A stretch of 64,000 bases of DNA from Aurantimonas manganoxydans SI85-9A1 (GCF_000153465.1 NZ_CH672387.1:464179-528178), one strand, 5' to 3'. Positions 1 through 7,327 are shown, counted from the first letter of the stretch. Translations and numbers: made by a program. Notes: generated by a model not told the origin, from the sequence alone.

Positions 1-447
1 TACTGCATGGACGGCACGATTCCGCGCAAGGAGCTGCCGCGGGTGCTGGCCGGCATGAAGGCGTTCTCGGAGAAATACGATCTGCGCGTCGCCAATGTCT
101 TCCATGCCGGCGACGGCAATCTGCATCCGCTGATCCTCTACGACGCCAACAAGGAGGGCGAGCTGCACCGGGCCGAGGAGTTCGGCAACGACATCCTGCG
201 CCTGTGCGTGGAGGTCGGCGGCGTCCTGACCGGCGAGCACGGCGTCGGCGTGGAAAAGCGCGACCTGATGCCGGAGATGTTCAGCGAGGACGACCTGCGC
301 CACCAGCAGCGGGTCAAATGCGCCTTCGACGACAAGCATCTGCTCAATCCCGGCAAGGTCTTCCCGCAGCTCCATCGCTGCGCCGAACTCGGCCGGATGC
401 ATGTCCACAAGGGGCAGGTGGCCTTTCCCGACCTGCCGAGGTTCTGA
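1..447 (+). CDS. glcD: Glycolate oxidase subunit GlcD, C-terminal part (5' end outside window)
   Basis: This is the C-terminal end of the FAD-linked catalytic subunit of glycolate oxidase, which oxidises glycolate to glyoxylate at the membrane. The reading frame is open from base 1, so the gene begins upstream. Visible are the conserved HAGDGNLHP segment and the GEHGVG motif of the FAD-linked oxidase C-terminal domain, then the usual closing NPGKVFP. The stop lies 2 bases before the glcE start, so glcD, glcE and glcF form one operon. Other FAD/FMN-type dehydrogenases share this fold; the GlcE and GlcF neighbours decide the identity. Confidence 0.93.
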   Translation, partial: YCMDGTIPRKELPRVLAGMKAFSEKYDLRVANVFHAGDGNLHPLILYDANKEGELHRAEEFGNDILRLCVEVGGVLTGEHGVGVEKRDLMPEMFSEDDLRHQQRVKCAFDDKHLLNPGKVFPQLHRCAELGRMHVHKGQVAFPDLPRF

Positions 448-449
448 CC

Positions 450-1691
450 ATGAGCGAGTTGCGATCGACCGGCGCGGCCGGCTCCGCCGCGTCCATTCTG
501 CGGCCCGAGACCGCGATCCAGCTCCGCGACATCGTCGCGGCCGCGGTGTCGCAGGAAGAGCCGCTGGCGGTCGAGGGCACCGGCTCCAAGCGCGGTCTCG
601 GACGGCCGGTGCAGGCGGCGCGCACCCTGTCGCTGTCGGCGATGACCGGCGTCACCCTGTACGAACCGGAAGAGCTGGTCCTTTCGGCCCGCGTCGGCAC
701 GCCCATCGCCGAGATCGAGACGCTTTTGGACGAGGCCGGCCAGCGCCTGGAGTTCGAGCCGCTCGACTACGGTCCGTTGCACGGGCTGGAACCGGGCCTT
801 GGCACGATCGGCGGCGTCGTCGCCTGCAATCTTGCCGGGCCGCGGCGGCTGAAGCACGGCGCGGCGCGCGATCACATCCTCGGCGTCCATGCGGTGTCGG
901 GCCGCGGCGAGATGTTCAAGTCCGGCGGCCGGGTGGTGAAGAACGTCACCGGCTACGATCTCTCCAAGGGCCTGACCGGCTCCTTCGGCACGCTGGCGGT
1001 GATGACCGACGTGACGCTGAAGGTGCTGCCGAAGACCGAGACCGAGACGACCATCGTCCTGCGCGGTCTCGCCGACGACGCGGCGACCGGCGCCATGGCC
1101 GCGGCGATGGGCTCGTCGGCGGAGGCCTCGGGCGCGGCACATCTGCCGATGTATGTCGCCTCGCGCGTCGCCGACGGCCATCTCGGCAACGACGCGGCGA
1201 CGCTGATCCGGCTGGAGGGCTTCGGCCCGTCTGTCGCGGCCCGTTCGGCCTATCTCAGTGCCGCGCTGGAAAAGGTCGGCACTGTCGAGCATCTGGAGGG
1301 TGAGGCATCGCGCGCCGTCTGGCGCGACGTGCGCGACGTCCGGCCCTTCGTCGACGGCACCGACAAGCCGGTCTGGCGCCTGTCCGTCACCCCGACGCGC
1401 GGCCATGAGATCGTCATGAGCCTGCGGATGCAGGCGGCGATTGACGCCTTCTACGACTGGCAGGGCGGTCTCGTCTGGCTGCGCGTGGAAGGCGAGCCTG
1501 AGGCCGAGCTGGTGCGCGAGACGATCCGGCGCTTCGGCGGCGGCCATGCGACGCTGGTGCGCGCCTCCGAAAGCGTGCGGGCGGCGACTGCCGTGTTCCA
1601 GCCGCAGCCGGGACCGCTGGCGGGTCTCGCCAGCCGGCTGAAGCAGCAGTTCGACCCCGCCGGCGTGCTCAATCCGGGACGGATGGGCTAG
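450..1691 (+). CDS. glcE: Glycolate oxidase subunit GlcE
   Basis: This 413-residue protein is the FAD-binding partner of GlcD in the GlcDEF glycolate oxidase complex. It has the PCMH-type FAD-binding layout: an N-terminal segment with EGTGSKRGLG (nucleotide-binding turn), then GTIGGVVACNLAGPRR and VKNVTGYDLSKG, both typical of GlcE, and a C-terminal NPGRMG. The ATG at 450 follows the glcD stop by 2 bases with an AGG just upstream. A longer in-frame start at 204 would overlap glcD by more than 240 bases and lacks family similarity, so it was not used. Confidence 0.94.
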   Translation: MSELRSTGAAGSAASILRPETAIQLRDIVAAAVSQEEPLAVEGTGSKRGLGRPVQAARTLSLSAMTGVTLYEPEELVLSARVGTPIAEIETLLDEAGQRLEFEPLDYGPLHGLEPGLGTIGGVVACNLAGPRRLKHGAARDHILGVHAVSGRGEMFKSGGRVVKNVTGYDLSKGLTGSFGTLAVMTDVTLKVLPKTETETTIVLRGLADDAATGAMAAAMGSSAEASGAAHLPMYVASRVADGHLGNDAATLIRLEGFGPSVAARSAYLSAALEKVGTVEHLEGEASRAVWRDVRDVRPFVDGTDKPVWRLSVTPTRGHEIVMSLRMQAAIDAFYDWQGGLVWLRVEGEPEAELVRETIRRFGGGHATLVRASESVRAATAVFQPQPGPLAGLASRLKQQFDPAGVLNPGRMG

Positions 1692-1754
1692 GCGGGCTGC
1701 CGCACCGGCGGTTCGCATTGACGACGTTTCCAGACTCTTTCACGGGCCAGACCT

Positions 1755-3098
1755 TTGCAAACCACCTTCTCCCCCGCGCAGCTCGCCGACCCCGAGACCG
1801 CGCATTCCGAGCAGATCATCCGCAAATGCGTGCATTGCGGCTTCTGCACCGCGACCTGTCCGACCTATGTCACCCTCGGCAACGAGCTCGACAGCCCGCG
1901 CGGGCGCATCTACCTGATCAAGGAGATGCTGGAGAACGACCGGCCGGCCGACGAGAAGACCGTCACCCATATCGACCGCTGCCTGTCCTGCCTAGCCTGC
2001 ATGACGACCTGCCCGTCGGGCGTGAACTACATGCACCTCGTCGACCATGCCCGCGCCCATATCGAGCGGACCTATGAGCGGCCGCTGGCCGACCGGATGA
2101 TCCGCCGGATCCTGGCGATGACGCTGCCCTATCCCGAGCGGTTCCGGGCGAGCCTCGTGATGGCGCGCATCGGCCGGCCCTTTGCCGGGCTGTTCGACGC
2201 GATCAAGCCGTTGAAGCCGCTGGCCGCGATGCTGAAGCTGGCGCCGGGCGCCGTGCCGGCGAAATCGCAGGTCAACGCGGCGGGCGTGCGCCCGGCCGAG
2301 GGGCCGCGCAAGAAGCGGGTGGCGCTGCTGCGCGGCTGCGCCCAGTCGGTGCTCGACCCGAAGATTAACGAGGCGACGGTGCGGCTGCTCAACCGGCTCG
2401 GCGTCGAGGTGGTGGTGCCGGAAGGCGAGGGCTGCTGCGGCGCCCTGGTCCATCACATGGGCCAGGAAGAGCCGGCGCTCGACTTCGCCCGCCGCAATAT
2501 CGACGTTTGGTCACGCACGGCCGAGGCCGACGGCCTCGACGCGATCATCATCACCGCGTCCGGCTGCGGCACGACGATCAAGGATTACGGCCACATGCTG
2601 CGGCTGGACCCGGCCTATGCAGAGAAGGCGGCGCGGGTCTCGGCGCTGGCCAAGGACGTCACCGAATTCCTGTCCGAACTGGAACTGCCGCTGCCGGTCA
2701 ACGCGACCGATCTGGTGGTGGCCTATCACTCGGCCTGCTCGATGCAGCACGGCCAGAAGATCACCAAGGCTCCGAAAGTGCTCTTGGCGCAGGCCGGCTT
2801 CACCGTTCGCGACGTGCCCGAGGGCCATATCTGCTGCGGCTCGGCCGGCACCTACAACATCCTGCAGCCCGAGATCGCCGCCACCCTGCGCAACCGCAAG
2901 GTGAAGAACATCGAGAGCATCGCGCCGCAGGCCATTGCGACCGGCAATATCGGCTGCATGACGCAGATCGGGTCGGGCACCGGCATTCCGATCCTGCATA
3001 CGATCGAGCTTCTCGACTGGGCCTTTGGCGGCGAGAAGCCGGCGAGCCTCGCCGCCGTCCGGCCCCGCGGCGAGCCCGGCCTCGTCGCGGCGGAGTAG
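1755..3098 (+). CDS. glcF: Glycolate oxidase iron-sulfur subunit GlcF
   Basis: This 447-residue protein is the electron-transfer subunit of glycolate oxidase, passing electrons from the flavin subunits towards quinone. Two 4Fe-4S ferredoxin motifs are visible: CVHCGFCTATCPT near residue 25 and CLSCLACMTTCPSG near residue 78. Two CCG domains follow, with GCCGALVHH and ICCGSAGTYN. The start is a TTG at 1755; the protein then begins MQTTFSP, matching the MQT-type N-terminus of known GlcF proteins. It is the last gene of glcDEF and is followed by a convergent hairpin. Confidence 0.95.
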   Translation: MQTTFSPAQLADPETAHSEQIIRKCVHCGFCTATCPTYVTLGNELDSPRGRIYLIKEMLENDRPADEKTVTHIDRCLSCLACMTTCPSGVNYMHLVDHARAHIERTYERPLADRMIRRILAMTLPYPERFRASLVMARIGRPFAGLFDAIKPLKPLAAMLKLAPGAVPAKSQVNAAGVRPAEGPRKKRVALLRGCAQSVLDPKINEATVRLLNRLGVEVVVPEGEGCCGALVHHMGQEEPALDFARRNIDVWSRTAEADGLDAIIITASGCGTTIKDYGHMLRLDPAYAEKAARVSALAKDVTEFLSELELPLPVNATDLVVAYHSACSMQHGQKITKAPKVLLAQAGFTVRDVPEGHICCGSAGTYNILQPEIAATLRNRKVKNIESIAPQAIATGNIGCMTQIGSGTGIPILHTIELLDWAFGGEKPASLAAVRPRGEPGLVAAE

Positions 3099-3111
3099 CC
3101 CTCAACGCGAA

Positions 3112-3137
3112 ACGGCCCGCCGTCGCCGGCGGGCCGT
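3112..3137. terminator. Hairpin between convergent glcF and L,D-transpeptidase gene
   Basis: A perfect 10-bp GC-rich stem (ACGGCCCGCC at 3112-3121 and its complement at 3128-3137) with a 6-base loop lies between two converging genes. There is no clear T-run on either side, so it is a probable bidirectional terminator rather than a certain one. Confidence 0.5.
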
Positions 3138-3163
3138 GATGTCATGCTGATCGAGCCCTTGGC

Positions 3164-3898
3164 TCAGCCGCCGAAGATGGACGCGATGACGTTCTCGCGC
3201 ACGATGCCGGTTTCGGCATAGACGTTCTTCGGACCCTGACCGCTGGGGCCGATCACGACGACCTTGGTGCCGTTCGGCACGCGCTCGTACAGGTGCTCGA
3301 CGTCCTGGTTCATCATGCGGATGCAGCCCGAGGACATGTTCTGGCCGATGGTCCAGGGCTGGTTGGTGCCGTGGATCCGGAACATGGAATCGCGACCGCC
3401 GCGATACAGATACATCGCCCGTGCGCCCAGCGGGTTGGCCGGGCCACCCTTCATGTGGGCCGGCAGAATGCGACCCTTGGCGCGCTCGCGCTTGATCATC
3501 GACGGCGGCGGCGTCCAGCCCGGCCATTCGGCCTTGCGGCCGACGCTCATCCGGCCCGACCAGCCGAAGCCTTCGCGGCCGACGCCGACGCCGTAGCGGG
3601 TCGCCATACCGTTGCCCTCGACGAAGTAGAGGAATTTGCGCTGGGAATCGACGATGATGGTGCCTGGCTTCTCACGCGTCTCGATGCGCACCTGACGGCG
3701 GTGATATTCGGCGGCGGGTCCGCGCTGCGCCAGCGCACGACCCTGCGTGCGGGCGGCGACGCGCTCGGCGCTGACCGTCACCCATTTGTTGGTCGCATGG
3801 TCGTAGCGGCGCACGTCTTCGGCGCTGGCCTGTCCGGTCACCGCGAGGGCCATGATGGCCGTCAGGCCGGCTCCGGCCCATCGTGTCCAGTTCTGCAT
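3164..3898 (-). CDS. L,D-transpeptidase (YkuD family), exported
   Basis: This 244-residue periplasmic enzyme of the YkuD family would form 3-3 peptidoglycan cross-links or attach proteins to peptidoglycan. Residues 1-27 form a signal peptide ending in TGQASA. The catalytic core has HMKGG, IHGTNQP and SSGCIRM, with the Cys nucleophile in SGCIRM. The ATG at 3898 has an AGGAG 6-8 bases upstream and starts exactly at the signal peptide; a longer in-frame start at 4057 would run into the next gene's 3' end. The neighbouring gene upstream is a second YkuD protein with a near-identical core, so the two look like a tandem duplication. Confidence 0.93.
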   Translation of the reverse strand: MQNWTRWAGAGLTAIMALAVTGQASAEDVRRYDHATNKWVTVSAERVAARTQGRALAQRGPAAEYHRRQVRIETREKPGTIIVDSQRKFLYFVEGNGMATRYGVGVGREGFGWSGRMSVGRKAEWPGWTPPPSMIKRERAKGRILPAHMKGGPANPLGARAMYLYRGGRDSMFRIHGTNQPWTIGQNMSSGCIRMMNQDVEHLYERVPNGTKVVVIGPSGQGPKNVYAETGIVRENVIASIFGG

Positions 3899-4046
3899 GG
3901 GAGGCTCCTCTCGTTTGGCGGGGCGGAGCAAAGCCCACCATGTCCCGCGCCTCGTTGTCGTCATTGTGCCATGGTTTGAACGCATTCCCGCCGCGTTGGT
4001 CGCATCGAGTTCCGCATTCCGTTGAGGAAAGTCGGGGCTGTTGCCG

Positions 4047-4922
4047 TTAGAGCACAACGACCCTGGTTCCGACCTTCACCCGCTCGTAGAGATCCATCAC
4101 GTCCTGGTTGCGCATGCGGATGCAGCCCGAGGACACCGCGCGGCCGATGGTCCAGGGCTGGTTGGTGCCGTGGATCCGGTAAAGCGTGGAGCCAAGATAG
4201 AGCGCGCGGGCGCCCAGCGGGTTGGCTTCGCCGCCCTTCATGTGGGCCGGCAGAATTCGCCCCTTCTTGCGTTCGCGGGCGATCATCTCCTTCGGCGGCG
4301 TCCAGCCCGGCCATTCGGCCTTGCGGGTGATCGGATGCCGGCCCTTCCAGCCGAAGCCGGGCTTGCCGACGCCGACGCCGTAGCGGCGCGCCGTGCCGTC
4401 GCGGCCGACATGGTAGAGGAACTTTGCCCTGGTATCGACGACGATGGTGCCGGGCGCCTCCTTGCCGCTATACGGCACGGTCTGGGGCAGGAATTGCGGG
4501 TCAACCGCATTCGGGGCGGGAAGATTGCGGGTCGCCAGTGCGGCCTGCTGCTGTCCGGTCACCGGCGCGGCGCTGCGCGTTCCGGGAAGATAGCCGGGGC
4601 GCACGCCGGGTGCCTGGCCGCGGACGCGCTGCTGCATCCTGGGCTGCGCATAGCCGGGCTGCACGACGACGCGGGTGCCGGCCGACGGCGGCTGTGCGAC
4701 GCGGCGGCCGCCGAGGACGACGCCGGACGCGGCGGCCCGCTGGTAGCTGCGGGCGACGCCGTCACCCGTCGACAGTTGGAGAAGCCAGCGGTCGGCCAGA
4801 TCGGGTGCGATCTCGACCGGCGGCAGGCTGCGGTATCGCTCCTGCGCCTGGCTCGCCGCGGGGCAGGCCAGGATCGCCAGCAGGCCGACGAGTGCGCGCC
4901 GGGCGGATATCGGTATCGCCAT
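4047..4922 (-). CDS. L,D-transpeptidase (YkuD family), exported, second copy
   Basis: This 291-residue YkuD-family enzyme has a signal peptide (MAIPISARRALVGLLAILA, cleavage probably after ASQA). A proline/arginine/glutamine-rich linker occupies about residues 30-130. The catalytic domain then carries HMKGGEANPLG, RIHGTNQPWTIG and SSGCIRM with the catalytic Cys. The core matches the downstream copy almost motif for motif, while the N-terminal halves differ. Both genes are on the minus strand about 150 bases apart. The role is inferred to be cell-wall cross-linking in the periplasm; which muropeptide reaction it performs cannot be read from sequence. Confidence 0.93.
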   Translation of the reverse strand: MAIPISARRALVGLLAILACPAASQAQERYRSLPPVEIAPDLADRWLLQLSTGDGVARSYQRAAASGVVLGGRRVAQPPSAGTRVVVQPGYAQPRMQQRVRGQAPGVRPGYLPGTRSAAPVTGQQQAALATRNLPAPNAVDPQFLPQTVPYSGKEAPGTIVVDTRAKFLYHVGRDGTARRYGVGVGKPGFGWKGRHPITRKAEWPGWTPPKEMIARERKKGRILPAHMKGGEANPLGARALYLGSTLYRIHGTNQPWTIGRAVSSGCIRMRNQDVMDLYERVKVGTRVVVL

Positions 4923-5349
4923 GATGTCCCTCGATTGCCGGATAGGGGCCGGCTTGCGCCTGCCGCCTCGACACCGAGCCTCGCTGCAAAGGGCAAGGGA
5001 ATGGTAAACGCGCAGGTCTGAAACGCCCTCGGAAACGGAAACAGTTTCATAAGGTTAAGCAGCGGTTTCGGAGCGTGGTTAAGGGCGCGTTGTGGTCGGC
5101 TGCGGTTGCTGCGAGCGGATTAGATGCAGCACGCGTGCCACACTTTGCCGAATTAAACCGCATGCCGAAATTTCAGGCATTGTGCAATGCAGCATACTTG
5201 CTAGATTCGATGTCGGTGTCCGACGGGCGCCAAGACGGGCACCAGAACCCGGATGCGGGATGAACGCACGCAATGGCATGAACCGGTCGCACGAGATTGC
5301 GACTGCAACCCCTTCGCCATGGCCGCTGGACCGGCATAGGAGCCCTGCC
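4923..5349. other. Intergenic region of 427 bases between divergent genes
   Basis: No convincing gene lies here. It should hold the promoters for the leftward L,D-transpeptidase gene and the rightward small gene at 5350. It is visibly less GC-rich than its surroundings around 5030-5220. Several TTAA-containing words occur, but none forms a clear known box, so no site is named. Confidence 0.5.
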
Positions 5350-5544
5350 ATGATCGCTCTGACCCTGATCGTCTGCCTCAACTCTGCCCCCACTGACTGC
5401 CGCCCCGAGCAGGTCGCCTTCGACGGCTCCATCATGCAATGCGCCCTGTTCGGCCAGGCTGCCGCCGTCGAACATCTGAAGGCACGGCCGAAATGGCATC
5501 TGAAGCGCTATCGCTGCGCGTCGGGCCGCTCGACCAACGCCTGA
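5350..5544 (+). CDS. Small conserved hypothetical protein (64 aa)
   Basis: This 64-residue protein begins MIALTLIVCLNS and contains spaced cysteines (CLNSAPTDC, MQC, and C near the end). It resembles a family of short Hyphomicrobiales proteins that start with a hydrophobic stretch, a CxxxxxxxC pair, an MQC motif and a C-terminal WKC/YRC element; that resemblance is from memory. The hydrophobic start could act as an export signal, with the cysteines forming disulfides. The ATG at 5350 is chosen because upstream codons of the same frame look like non-coding DNA. Function is unknown. Confidence 0.6.
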   Translation: MIALTLIVCLNSAPTDCRPEQVAFDGSIMQCALFGQAAAVEHLKARPKWHLKRYRCASGRSTNA

Positions 5545-5601
5545 AACAGGCGGGCGGCGCGGCGGCTTGCCACTGCGGCGGGCGCCTGCGAAAACTGCGT
5601 C

Positions 5602-6258
5602 ATGGACCCATCGATGCACGACGCGCCGCCGCCGGACGGCCTGATCCGCGGCCCGGACGGTCGCCTGCGCTGCGCCTGGCACGGCGGCGACGATCTCTAT
5701 CGCCGCTACCATGACGCGGAATGGGGCCGGCCGACGGATGACGACGACCGGCTCTATGAAAAGCTCTGCCTGGAAGGGTTTCAGGCGGGGCTGTCCTGGC
5801 TGACCATCCTGCGCAAGCGCGAGGCCTTCCGCGAACTGTTCCATGGTTTCGCCATCGCGCGGGTGGCGGCGATGGACGAGGCGGATGTGGAGCGGATCGT
5901 CCTCGACGCCCGCATCATCCGGCATCGCGGCAAGATCGTCTCGGCGATCAACAATGCCCGCCGCGCCGACGCGCTGCGCACCGAGCACGGCTCACTGGCG
6001 CGCTTCCTCTGGCGCCACGCACCGGATGCGGACGAACGGCCGGCGACGGTGACGGCCGAATGGCTGCGCGCCAACCCGGTCACCCCCGCCTCGACGCGCC
6101 TGTCTAAGGCCCTGAAGAAGGCCGGTTTCACCTTCGTCGGCCCGACCACGGTTTACGCCTTCATGCAGTCGCTGGGCTTCGTCAACGACCACATCGACGG
6201 CTGCTGCATGCGCGACGACTGCCAGACGGCGCGGGATGCGTTCACGGCGCCGGGGTGA
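5602..6258 (+). CDS. tag: DNA-3-methyladenine glycosylase I
   Basis: This 218-residue base-excision repair enzyme removes 3-methyladenine from alkylated DNA. Family features are RCAWHGGD near the N-terminus (zinc-ligand Cys), YHDAEWGRPT, LCLEGFQAGLSWLTILRKREAF, and a C-terminal MQSLGFVNDHIDGCC with the remaining zinc ligands. The length fits the Tag family once a short N-terminal extension is allowed for. A second in-frame ATG at 5614 is an equally possible start. The gene ends just before the repeat-rich region. Confidence 0.94.
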   Translation: MDPSMHDAPPPDGLIRGPDGRLRCAWHGGDDLYRRYHDAEWGRPTDDDDRLYEKLCLEGFQAGLSWLTILRKREAFRELFHGFAIARVAAMDEADVERIVLDARIIRHRGKIVSAINNARRADALRTEHGSLARFLWRHAPDADERPATVTAEWLRANPVTPASTRLSKALKKAGFTFVGPTTVYAFMQSLGFVNDHIDGCCMRDDCQTARDAFTAPG

Positions 6259-6379
6259 GGGGTCGGGCGCGTGGGCATAAGCGGCGTTGCGTTAGTGGTG
6301 AACGTCGCGGTAGCGGTGGTTACGGTGTCGCGGCAGGCTAACGCGGTGAGCCTCACCGGAGCGGAAGTTGAGATGGCGA

Positions 6380-6438
6380 GGCATGGGTCCTCGGCCCGAG
6401 GATGACGACCTTGTTGGAGGCTTTCGCTACACTCCGGC
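6380..6438 (-). repeat. REP-like palindrome, extended copy A (6-nt internal deletion)
   Basis: The palindromic core (GGTCCTCGGCCCGAGGATGA at 6386-6405) continues into a conserved flank up to 6438. Bases 6400-6438 match, in inverted orientation, 7110-7148 with only 2 mismatches in 39. Compared with the other copies the loop lacks six bases. Confidence 0.85.
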
Positions 6439-6491
6439 GGTGGCCGTGGTCTCTGGATGCCGCTGTTTCTGCGACTAGCCGCAGCGTTCCC

Positions 6492-6531
6492 TCTCGGCGT
6501 CATCCTCGGGCTTGACCCGAGGACCCATGCC
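6492..6531 (+). repeat. REP-like palindrome, copy B (left arm of perfect 40-bp inverted repeat)
   Basis: This copy has the core TCCTCGGG-CTTGA-CCCGAGGA, followed by CCCATGCC. All 40 bases recur as the exact reverse complement at 6935-6974, on the other side of the GIY-YIG gene. Confidence 0.92.
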
Positions 6532-6605
6532 AAGCCGGTTCCGCCGCCACATACGCCTCAGAACACCTGCTTGACGCCGCCACCGCCACCGTCGACGCTC
6601 CACCG

Positions 6606-6893
6606 ATGGCCGGCACCGTCTACATCATGGCGTCGCAGAAGAACGGCACGCTTTATATCGGCGTCACGTCGGACCTGTCGCGCCGGGTGTACGAGCACAA
6701 GAGCGGCCTGACCAAAGGCTTCGTGAAGGCCCATGGGGTGACGCGGCTGGTCTGGTACGAAGATCATGTCGACATCGGCAGCGCCATCCAACGTGAGAGA
6801 TCCCTGAAACGCTGGCGGCGGCAATGGAAGATCGACCTGATCGAGGCGATGAACCCGGAGTGGAACGAGCTTTACCGCGGCATGGGGTGGTGA
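6606..6893 (+). CDS. GIY-YIG nuclease domain protein, REP-flanked
   Basis: This 95-residue protein is a stand-alone GIY-YIG endonuclease domain. It has VYIMAS (GIY position), GTLYIGVTSDLSRRVYEHK (YIG position with the catalytic Arg), then HGVTRLVWYE and an E in IQRERSLKRWRR that fits the metal-binding Glu. The length is normal for the UPF0213-like group. No clear Shine-Dalgarno is visible. The gene sits 74 bases after one arm and 41 bases before the other arm of a perfect 40-bp inverted repeat built from the REP palindrome, so gene plus repeats (6492-6974) may be a mobile or repeat-maintaining unit. Its substrate is unknown. Confidence 0.88.
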   Translation: MAGTVYIMASQKNGTLYIGVTSDLSRRVYEHKSGLTKGFVKAHGVTRLVWYEDHVDIGSAIQRERSLKRWRRQWKIDLIEAMNPEWNELYRGMGW

Positions 6894-6934
6894 GGTGTTG
6901 GTGGTATTCGCCGGAGCGGCGGTTGCAACGTCGA

Positions 6935-6974
6935 GGCATGGGTCCTCGGGTCAAGCCCGAGGATGACGCCGAGA
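6935..6974 (-). repeat. REP-like palindrome, copy C (right arm of perfect 40-bp inverted repeat)
   Basis: This is the exact reverse complement of 6492-6531. It starts 42 bases after the GIY-YIG stop codon. Confidence 0.92.
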
Positions 6975-7030
6975 TTTGAGCTGTGCTGCCAATCGCCACC
7001 GTCTGTGCAGTCGCTGGAACCGGTGGCATC

Positions 7031-7112
7031 GAAAGGTCCGCGGCGCTGCGGCCGCTGCAAAGGTCCGCAGCTGCTGCAAAGGTCCGTAGCCGCTGCAGAG
7101 GTCATAGCCGCC
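7031..7112. repeat. Short tandem repeats, 19-bp unit
   Basis: Two near-identical 19-bp units (GCAAAGGTCCGCAGCTGCT at 7057-7075 and a copy at 7076-7094 with 2 changes) are followed by a degenerate third unit (7095-7112). A longer imperfect unit precedes them at 7031-7056. No gene spans them. Confidence 0.75.
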
Positions 7113-7149
7113 GAAGTGTAGCGAAAACCTCCAACAAGGTCGTCATCCT
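7110..7149 (+). repeat. REP-like palindrome, copy D, left part (interrupted by IS110 element)
   Basis: The conserved flank of copy A recurs here inverted, followed by CGTCATCCT, the left part of the palindrome. The rest of the palindrome resumes at 8288, after the insertion element. Confidence 0.85.
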
Positions 7150-7154
7150 TGTCT

Positions 7155-7325
7155 GTTGACGGCCTCTTGCAATTGGAGAGGCTGATCGGCGGGCAGCGCA
7201 CCGTGTCATCCTTGGTCGTTGGAGACCGTGCCCGAGCAAGGTTCGCCGCCCGCCTTTCGTCATCCACCCCGAACAGTTGCCGGGGCCGGCGTGACAGCGC
7301 CGAGCCCGCAGGACAAGGATGGGAC
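7155..7325 (+). ncRNA. Predicted IS110 bridge RNA (bispecific guide RNA)
   Basis: The left end folds, by eye, into the order known for IS621 bridge RNA. A 5' stem-loop has GCCTCT (7162-7167) pairing with AGAGGC (7177-7182). A first loop is closed by GGCGGGC (7188-7194) with GCCCGCC (7248-7254). A second loop is closed by CATCC (7261-7265) with GGATG (7317-7321). In the first loop GTCATCCT (7205-7212) equals the left target sequence and GCCCGAG (7230-7236) is complementary to the right target CTCGGGC. In the second loop ACAGTTGC (7273-7280) equals the element's right end, and GACAAG (7312-7317) is complementary to CT plus the element's first four bases. Exact RNA ends are uncertain. Confidence 0.82.
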
Positions 7326-7327
7326 TT

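Larger units (their letters stand above)
6259..6605. other. Repeat-rich intergenic region (347 bases)
   Basis: No gene is supported here. The stretch contains two copies of the REP-like palindrome (6380-6438 and 6492-6531) and GC-variable filler between tag and the GIY-YIG gene. Confidence 0.7.

Noticed and set aside
204-449. Longer N-terminus for GlcE starting at 204
   Set aside because: It overlaps glcD by more than 240 bases and its sequence has no family similarity; the ATG at 450 is placed exactly after the glcD stop.
138-1718. Long open frame on the minus strand opposite glcD and glcE
   Set aside because: It is an antisense shadow of high-GC coding sequence, Arg/His-rich with no recognisable domain. 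The same applies to the many other long antisense frames, for example 15309-17624, 35369-36676 and 48787-50472.
4923-5349. CtrA-type boxes upstream of the small gene
   Set aside because: Several TTAA words occur but none has the TTAA-N7-TTAA spacing.
7057-7112. CRISPR-like array
   Set aside because: Units are directly adjacent without spacers and only two to four are present.
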